DNA from: Saccharomycopsis malanga
Lineage: Eukaryota > Ascomycota > Saccharomycetes > Ascoideales > Saccharomycopsidaceae
Direction: 5' to 3'
Assembly (NCBI GenBank): GCA_004014935.1
Contig: CP025321.1
Coordinates: 1,922,001-1,986,000, forward strand
Length of the DNA stretch: 64,000 nt
Each line of letters begins with the position of its first letter. The stretch's first letter is position 1. Position numbers and translations under genes: made by a program. This document shows, piece after piece, positions 31,557-40,400 of the stretch. The notes beneath the pieces were generated by a model. The model was not told where the DNA came from. It saw only the letters and a program-made list of their open reading frames with translations, and searched no databases.

Positions 31557-31588
31557 ATCCCCACATTAATCATCTAGAGTTATTGTCG

Positions 31589-32746
31589 ATGATCCTTCCT
31601 ATGCTTCCTGTGCTTCCTGTGCTTCCAGTGATGAGCCATCGGTCGATTTTTCCCAATCCTGCGGAGCGCCGTGATCGGGCGGTGCGCTATACTGATTTTG
31701 ATGCTTTGAGTTGTCGATTAGCTGCTGTTTCCAAGGGTTATTATGAGGATTCTTATGTTATGGACTTGGTCAATGGCATCAAGACCAATCTTCCACAATT
31801 GGACAAGAGTTCGACGTTTGGAGTCAAACGGGTGCTTCAGCAAAACTTTTCTGAGCAAGCGATCAATTCCAAGTTTCCTTTGATCAACAGAGGCACCTAT
31901 TTGAGAACATTGCTGATTGATAGGCTTATAGACATGTTTGTTTGTAGATTTGACACTTGTCAGATTATTTCCATTGGCGCAGGCTCTGACACACGACCGT
32001 TTAAGCTTCTTGCTCGGCATCCCAACCTAACCTATGTAGAAACAGACTTTCCTGCCTCGACAAAGCTCAAGTCAAGTGTAATTGTCACCAATCCGCAGCT
32101 TTGCAAGCTTATCTTTGATGCAGATCCAACACTGCTACGTTCTGTTTTCGACAATGACCCTGTAAACTATCCGGCACTGCTCCATACGAGTAGATATCGT
32201 TTGGTTCCTGTAGATCTTAGGCAAGAAGAACAAGTCAATTCCATGTTGCGTTGCGTAGACCGTAAGGTTCCTACGTTGGTCATCAGCGAATGTGTATTGT
32301 GCTATATCGACCCTGTTTTGACAAACAGCATTATTGGCAACATTGTCAGGACGTTGGAAAATGGCTTGTTTGTCATATACGAGCCTATGAGCTTGAACGA
32401 CAACTTTGGAGAAGTGATGGTTGAAAACCTCCAGTCCAGAGGCATTTCCATTCCTACTTTGAAAGCTTTCCCAACCATTGAGGCCCAGAAGAACCGCCTC
32501 GTTAATATCATGGCCCAGGAGAAGAAAACAAAGACCAAAGTGTTTGTAAACGACATGAATTTCACTTACAATGAATGGCTATCTGCTGAAGAAGAGTTGC
32601 GAATCTCTCGCTTGCAACTTTTGGACGAATTGGAAGAATGGGTGTTGCTTTCCAAACATTACTCGTTGCTGGCTGCAGTCTGGTGGCAACAGGGGCCATT
32701 TGACGAGTTTCTCAAGCAGTTGGAGTGCTTGAAATGGCAGGTTTGA
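31589..32746 (+). CDS. PPM1: PP2A leucine carboxyl methyltransferase Ppm1
   Basis: An S-adenosylmethionine-dependent enzyme that methylates the C-terminal leucine of PP2A catalytic subunits, which steers holoenzyme assembly. The family blocks are visible: YTDFDALSCRLAAVSKGYY near the start, NRGTYLRT, the SAM-binding IISIGAGSDTRPFKLL at about 127-141, and VISECVLCYIDP. The first in-frame ATG is 31589 (385 residues). The run of L-P-V repeats before MSHRS suggests the Met at 31631 (371 residues) as a good alternative. S. cerevisiae Ppm1 has about 330 residues. The gene is divergent from PPZ1. Confidence 0.92.
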   Translation: MILPMLPVLPVLPVMSHRSIFPNPAERRDRAVRYTDFDALSCRLAAVSKGYYEDSYVMDLVNGIKTNLPQLDKSSTFGVKRVLQQNFSEQAINSKFPLINRGTYLRTLLIDRLIDMFVCRFDTCQIISIGAGSDTRPFKLLARHPNLTYVETDFPASTKLKSSVIVTNPQLCKLIFDADPTLLRSVFDNDPVNYPALLHTSRYRLVPVDLRQEEQVNSMLRCVDRKVPTLVISECVLCYIDPVLTNSIIGNIVRTLENGLFVIYEPMSLNDNFGEVMVENLQSRGISIPTLKAFPTIEAQKNRLVNIMAQEKKTKTKVFVNDMNFTYNEWLSAEEELRISRLQLLDELEEWVLLSKHYSLLAAVWWQQGPFDEFLKQLECLKWQV

Positions 32747-33507
32747 ATGATTTTACCGTTTTTTATATTGTTATGTATTTAGTATAATGGCACTACTGTT
32801 TAATAAGGCAAAACTATTGGGTCTAGCTGCCATTTTCGCCTGGAGGGCAAGAATTAGTCAGTTGGACAAGTCATGAATACTGTAATGAAATTTCCTATCA
32901 GATATTGCTGAGAATTAAAAAGCAAGCTGATATTTTGTAAATTAAAGAGGTGGATAGTGATTTGTTGAAAAGTTGTGATAATTTGAGTGAAAAACGTCTA
33001 TTATTTGAATGATTGTCACAAGTTATGAAATTCAATTGGTTTTTATTCAAACTTATAAATGAATTTGAGAAGGATGAATTGGACTTTGTAAATTTGATAA
33101 AATGTGGTTCTATAACTCGGCTGATAAATAAAAATACATTTATTGCGGTTATCGCTAAGACTTTGAGTAATATATTGTAGTTAGATAAAAAGTATAATAA
33201 TATCTTATATTTGGAGCCCAGTAAATTTTGGCCCAAAGAAGCTGTGTATGTCAGAAGGCTTTAGAGTTTGTAACTTTAAGAAAGCTAGTGTTAAGAGGAT
33301 GCCCAAAAATGGTACAACGAATGCTCACAAATGATACGACGCCAGAGCCAATAAATAATACTTTATCATTATAATAAATATCAAGTTGTCTATTTATTTT
33401 TTTATGAGATGATAGTGCAATAAAATACAAGAAGATGTAAGAAGAGTTTTCAAACCTGGGGCTTTTTGGCGAAGGAAATTAATAAAATTCTAAAAATTAT
33501 GATAAAA
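32747..33507. other. Intergenic with an S1 tail fragment
   Basis: A minus-strand S1 end lies at about 33192-33235 (ATAATATCTTATATTTGGAGCCCAG). A 112-codon minus frame at 32898-33236 is AT-driven, runs into that fragment and has no domain. Otherwise nothing is recognised. Confidence 0.45.
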
Positions 33508-33747
33508 TGGCTGGTGGCCGTATGGCTCGAAATGTAAGATGTTGTTCAATTCCCAAGACGACACTTTTACTCGCTGCTTTTTACGATTCTAAACGTGAAT
33601 GGTAACTTTCAACCTAGTGGGCGTAAAGTTTATAATTAAGAGGATATTATTGGGCTTTACCAAGTCCCCTTAGACATAGCGCGTATATACGAAACTGATA
33701 TGTACTGGGCTTGAAATATATGATATTATTATTATTATTATTATTAT
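33508..33747 (+). repeat. S1 SINE-like repeat, internally rearranged
   Basis: A head remnant (GGCCGTATGGCTCGAAATG) is followed by the B-box tail (TTCAATTCCCAAGACGACAC), middle segment and a well-preserved 3' part (CCAAGTCCCCTTAGACATAG, GCGCGTATATACGAAAC) with an (ATT)7 tail. ATTATGAT occurs at both flanks and could be a short target duplication, though it overlaps the tail motif. Confidence 0.8.
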
Positions 33748-33879
33748 GATGAAGTGTAAGGATTCTTGGAATTCTTTCGAGATACAAATATATGAAAAAA
33801 AGTAGAGATAATATGACAAACTTTTAGACGTATTTTTTGAAAATGAAATGGTGTACCTACATTATGAATATATAATGTT

Positions 33880-34065
33880 TTACCTATAAAATGGATTTTA
33901 AAATGGGCTATAAAATGGATTGTAAAATGGACAAAAAGGATTATAAAAAGGATTATAAAATGGGCTTTAGAAAAGGGCTATAAAAAGGATTATAAAATGG
34001 GCCATAGAAAAGGGCCATAAAATGGTTTATAAAATAGACAAAATGGGTTATAAAAAGACTATAGT
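33880..34065. repeat. Degenerate TATAAAATGG-type tandem repeat
   Basis: About a dozen units of 13-18 bp (GGATTATAAAATGGGC and variants) lie about 340 bp before the FMP27 start. Several units contain TATAAAA, so one or more could serve as TATA boxes. This is an inference. Confidence 0.75.
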
Positions 34066-34400
34066 ATAACAATAACATCAATAACAACCTTATACTCGTT
34101 AACTAAACAAAAATAGAATATTATTGACTCTTTTTTTACAAACAATTAATCCACTACACTGACAGCCATAAGCAGGAATCCAACAAATACACTTTCAACC
34201 GTTACCAACACGAAACCAGCTATTGATCACTATAAAAGCTACAATTTTTGTATGGCGATTGCCATTTAGGGTTTTATGGGAAAAGTTCCGAAAAGTCCGA
34301 TGGGCAACCGAGACTTTTTTCATCATAATATATATGAATATAAACAATTATTAAGTTTTGATTGCACGGAATTGATGATAAACGCCAACCAGAAACAGCA

Positions 34401-37400
34401 ATGGCATTGAAAGCTTGGCTTTTTGGAGCTTGGCCTGGTGGAGCTTGGCTTTTTGGAGCCTGTGTGTTGATGTATTGTTTGTATTGGCAGCCGCGACGTG
34501 AAGAGCTAGAAACGCCGGCTAAGAATGGATTGTGGAGAGAAACAGTGGTAGAAAGCGGTTGGGGATGTTGGATGTTGAGTGGTATTGGCGTGGACAAAGG
34601 CAAATGTCTAGATTTGGTTTGGAAATGTGGGCAAGCAGTTATCAGATATCCGTTTGTTTTAGTGTTGATTGCGCAACCGTGGTTGATTCCTTTGTATATA
34701 ATGTCATTGACAATGTTTGGAACCAGCAGTTTGGTTTATATTGTGGCCTGTGTAGTCATTCTCCAGCGATTAGGCTTGGTTAATTATCTAGTGCAGCAAA
34801 TGGTTGAGCACCAGCTCAACAGACAGCTTCTGAAGAGATTCCATGGCTTGCGGGCCACAGTGGCTGGAGAATTTGGTGTTTTTGTCCATGAAAATGTTTC
34901 TTTGGGCTTGTATTGCGAGGATTCATTACTAGTTTCTGCCAAAATACGATATGTAGATGTAGCCATGTTGGGAAGAATGTTGATATTGTTGACCAAAATG
35001 TACGCTTATGCTTTGGTTGTTAGATTTAGTTGTTTTTCAATTGCCAAAAAGGCGACTAATTGCTGCTCAGTTATTGGTATTTCAATTGCCAATATTGGTA
35101 ATTTTGTTTGCCCTATTTCCATACTAAAATATACGCAATTCTGGAAAAGTAAAAAACATGATGAAAAAACCAATCAAATCATCATAAACGATCTCAAAAT
35201 AAATATCGATGCCAACTTCTTACAGTATACTTTTACTCCTAAAAATAATACTTCCAACAAGTCATTTATTCCTAAACAAAACATATTCCGTTTGTTTTTC
35301 CAAGAAACGTTTGTCAACAATTATGAATCATTTGCTTCCATGTTCAATTTCAAAATCACAGTCCGGAAAATTGCTATTATCATGCCTGAAACTTGTCAAC
35401 ATTTCAATAACGACTTTTTCAAAAGTCTGCCTATGGAATCTGATCCTGAATTGCACAATATCATTGATCAGTTGGTTAATAATGATTGGGGAAGGGTTGA
35501 AAGAGATTGTGAGAGAAATTGTAAAAAAAATTGTAAAAGAAACTTTGAAAAGAAGGTTGATCAAGACGGATTAAAAATCGAAAATGATTTTGCAAAAATG
35601 TTGAAAAATTTCAATGCCAAGACAGATTTTCCAAAGTTGTACAATTATATACAGGATTTATATGGGAGTGTCAGCAATGGCAAGAGTAATGATTACTCGA
35701 ATGAATTTTCAAATGGTTGTTCGAATGGTTATTCGAATGAATATTTGATAAACTCTCTGAATAGTCCCGCAAATTTCCCAAGTTTTTCAAGTTTCCTAAG
35801 TTCCTCAAGTTTCCTAAGTTTCCCAAGCTCCTCAAGTTCCTTAAAAAGTCCTTCAAATAGTCCCCCAAGTCCCTCAAATTTGACATGCCCCCCAAATAAC
35901 CCCCCAAACCCTCTAAAAAGCCCCCCAAATAGCCCCACAACTAATCCCCCAAAAAGTCCCCCAAATTCGACAAGCCCCCCAAAAAGCCCCCGAAACAACC
36001 CCCCAAATCCCCCAATTAACCCCCTAATCACAATCAAAATTGCAAACACTTTTCAATTGTCAGACTTCACTATCCAACTGTCTGGCTTCACTATTCAACC
36101 AGCGCTCAGTGCCGTCTCTAATAATGCCCAAAAGTGTAAAATCACCTTCAACCGTGCTACTTTAGTCTCCCGTGTTTCTACAGACCCTAGCCAGCCCGGT
36201 TCGGCCCACTCTGTAGCCATTGTCAAGGAACTGTTATTTGATGACACTCATGTGGACGTTTCGTACAAAACCTGTATAAATCCCAACAGTAATGCCCCAG
36301 TTTCCAACACATTGTCAATTCCGGTCCAAAATGTGAAATTACACATTCGAATGGGCCATATACTGGTCCCTGTGCACTTGCTACCGTACAAAATGCCTGG
36401 CAAAGGCCTGAACAGCTCTGAAAGCGTCTTTCTGCCAGTATTGGACAAACTTGCCAAAGCCGTGACTTTGGTCGACATCAAGTTGATCAATTTGAAAGTC
36501 TACAACGTGTTCTTCCACACAGCATACTCTTTGCATGATAGCCTTTCTACAAACCCAAAACCCCCCAATTCTATCCAATTGGTCGCCAATAACATTCTAC
36601 TAACTATCCGAACAATTTCACATGACACCGCTTACTTTCTGCACCTCCAATGGCCTCCAATTACATCTTACAATCTTACATCTGCATCCCCACCAGCTAC
36701 AACCCATGAAATCCTCACCTCAATCAACGGATTCACAATCTCCTTGCTAAATACCCAAATCCTCTACTTGCCTTCCCTCGCCACCACTTGCCGCCTCAAC
36801 TTGCATACCGCCAGCGTGATTGCTGCGTTGTGCTACACAAAGTTGCAGGATGATGCGTCGCCGGGTAACAGCAGTCCACATGCCATACTAGCAAACTGTA
36901 ATGTTAGCAATGTGTCTATTGAGCTTCATTCTTGCCATATTCATGCCTTGAATTTCCTTCTTAGGCCTTTTTTCCAACGTAACCTGCATTCACATGCGCA
37001 TGCGCATGCGCATTATGCAGAGAAATTACCGCTTTTGGCCGCCTTGTTTCCCCAATTCGACCTGCGCTTCCTGATTTCGCAGTTGCTTGTCAAAATATGC
37101 CTCCCGGAGTCCGTTTTGGTGCTCCAAATCGAGAAAATCTTGCATGAATTGCAGTCCCTGCTGATCCAAATGTCCAACAGCCTCCAAAACATCATGTTTG
37201 ACTCTAGTAGCAACGATCTCGTGCTATATCCAGACTCTGTCCCACAGATCTGGCTCAGCACGTCCCAAAACACTACCGTCCCAAAAAAACAAAACAAAAC
37301 ATTCCATTCAAACCTCCAATTGAACAATTGCAATATTAAAAGCTACCCTCTTAATAACAACTGCAAATCACATCCGTTTCCAGTGTCCTACTTCAAGCAC

Positions 37401-40400
37401 TGCGAGTATCAGACTGATATATGCGTCAACATGCATACATGTGCAGATGAAGACGCACGGGTCATGTTGACGCTGAGCGGGTGTCTCAGTGCCACCACGG
37501 TGAATTTGACAAAGAAAGAAGTGATTTTCGCCATTTGTGAGCTTGTAAAAGTGGTTTCTGGTATTGTTTCTGGTCAAAAATGTCGCCCAAAACCGCCAAA
37601 GAGTGGGTTGCCATTGTTGGTAATAAATAAATTTAGCGGTAAAATCGAGGGTGCAATTGTTTCCTTTGCATCACGCAATGTCCTTCCATCTGCATGCACA
37701 AGTGCAAACGATGCAAATGCAAATGCAAATGCAAATGCAAATGCAAATGCAAATGCAAATGCAAATGCAAATGCAAATGCAAATGCAAATGCAAATGCTG
37801 CTACTGCAGACTTGGCATCAGGGTCACGAGGCGTACAAGTTTCTGTAGGCGAGGTACTGTTCGATAAAAACGCAGACCTGGTCAATTTAAACATTCTGCA
37901 ATTGAAGCTATTCACGATATATGAGAAAAACTTGGCGGAATTACGGGGAAAACCGCAAATTCACAAAACAATAGAGATTTCTAGCATGCAGCTTTGCTGC
38001 GGGTCGGACCGCGAATGGCGTGCAGCTGTCCCGCATATGCATGCACAATGTGACGTGTCAACCATCTGGATGGCATGCGTCATGCAGTATATGATCACTA
38101 TCATACCCAGAAGAATAGGGTTCCAGTCTGATGGACGCACATCTAATCCTTTCAATAAGTTCAGTTTGAAATGTGAATACCTTTCGTTTGAGCTTGTTCT
38201 TCCAAACAAAATTCCTTTAGTCTTTGCAGCAAACCATTTGACAAGTCATACAAACTTTGCAGCAGAGACAAAGTACGAAATCTCCTCTACAAACTTGAAA
38301 GTGTACACTGCAGGTAAAGATGGTACATCACTATTCTGCATGATCAATGTGGAAGGCTTCATGCACAAGTTGCATTGCATTGCAGAAAAACCGTTGAAAG
38401 GGGATCTGCAGCAGCAGCAGCAAAACAAACTTGCATTTAGCATGCACGAGTTCCGTTTGTCGTTGCCATTCAACTTCTTGTTTTACAAAATATCTGACTC
38501 CATAGTGACATTATTCAAAACTGTAAAACAGTTGTGTCACAATTTTAACAATTTGCAGCAGGGAAAACCGTTGTCGCTGTTATTAATTGCCGCAGAAAAA
38601 CCTAAAATTGTCCCGCATATTCATGTAGCTGCAGAAAAACTTAATCTTGAAATCAAAGATGACCCATTTGAGGCCGAACTTGGCTTAATTTACAAAGCAG
38701 GGCTTGTGGAACAAGAGGAGCGCTTTGAAAAGCTTCTTTTATTTGACCAAAAAGCCAAAGAAGGCTTTGATGGGGATACTCTTGATTGGGAAAAAGTTTT
38801 AGAACAATGCGAGTTGAATGTGAGTCAATGTGGGTCGTTATGCGCGGGACAGTCGTCTGTGGGACAATTTGCATGTGATTTGGCCGAGAAGAAGGTGCGT
38901 CTTTTTGAAAATTTCAGCAAGTCCTGGATACGCAGGTATCAGAAGGTCAAATCCAATAGGGAAAGAGCCTGCAAAACAAAGTATAATGATGTATTGGGAG
39001 AAGGTTGTATTGTTGACCTGCATTATGCAGTGAATGATATAAAAGACACCCCTACATTATTTTCCATTTTTTCTTCACACTTTTCGCTAAATGCTGAAAA
39101 GTTTAGACATGCCAATTTGGAAGACTTTTTATACGAATATGGAAAAGGCATGCCGAAAGATACAGAATATTCTCTTGTTGTGCCATTGTACTTGCATATT
39201 GACTGCAGCGTGCTTACTGTTCTATTGCGTGACTACTACTTGCCTATCATGCATTTTCCTCCAGGCAATTCTGGGAAAAGTAACCAGCCTGCATTAACTA
39301 TAAAGGGCAATATTGTGCTTGCAGAGAAACTCAATGTGAAACAGGTGTCCCGCAGAACAATACATGTCCCATTTGTTCCAAGCGCTGTGCATGCAAGTGC
39401 AAGTGCAAGTGCAAGTACAGCTCCTGCATGCACGTTTTATGGATGCACCATATCACGCTCCTTAGATCCTGTAAAAGTCTACACGGACATGCATATTCTG
39501 TCCAATTCATCGCTGGCAACTATTCTTTCGTGGGGCAAATCGCTACAACCTGCAATATCTACAGTAATGTTATGTCTTGATTCGGTAAGCAAACCGCCGC
39601 TTGACCCGTCACCGAAAATTGGCTGGTGGGACAAAATAAGGTTGGTGGTACATGGTCGTTTCCATTTTGAGTGGGTGAACCGCGTCAACCTATACATCAA
39701 AGGGTCCCCAGATCCATACAAACTTACAGATGACGGCGCAGGGTTCGTATTCAGTTGGGGCGGTGGTGCGTCATTGGACATCAATCCATGCGACGACCAC
39801 ATGCGTTTCATGGTTACTCGTTCCAAACTGTTTACATTTGCTGTCCCGCAGTTTTCTGCAGACATGACCAACTACTGGACGCACTCTGCAAGCAGTTCTT
39901 CCTATTTGGAAGGAAACAAGTTTCAAAAAGTTGTAGCAAACTTAATTGGTGATGTGAGGTGGCATGCAGGTCTTTATTTTGAAAAGGAATTGGAAGGTAA
40001 AATGGTGCGTCCCGGAGAAACGCCCAGAACTGGTGAATTGAAGCCGCATTATCTTGTGGAACGGGCTAACCCAGACATGCTTGATGACGCGGGACGACGC
40101 CAACATGATTCCTATGCAGGGTTCAGAAGCGAGTATGTGCATCTTTCCATTGGATTCAGTAACATGAACGTGCAGGATGCAGCAGCATACAATGCATTCC
40201 ATCTATCCCCGCACGTGATCTTGTTTTTCCAGAAGTGGTGGGGTTTGTTTAACGGGTCACTTGGGCTTCCCTTGCGTCATGGTGCATTATACAAGCTGGA
40301 GCGGCAGGATAGCCGTCCAGATATCAAGTTTGGCGCTTCGCTTTGTAGTGTAAAGTATCAAATACAGCTAACGCCAGTGTATCTTTCGGATTTTTTCCGT

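Larger units (their letters stand above)
31263..31560. repeat. Duplicated promoter block between PPZ1 and PPM1
   Basis: Two related blocks, at about 31263-31346 and 31461-31560, both run ATGCCTCTCTCAA ... TTGCTCCTGTCAGCGCC ... CCCCGTGATT ... TCACGTGAT. The second has a small C-rich insertion. The duplication doubles a CACGTG site in the shared promoter. Confidence 0.8.
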
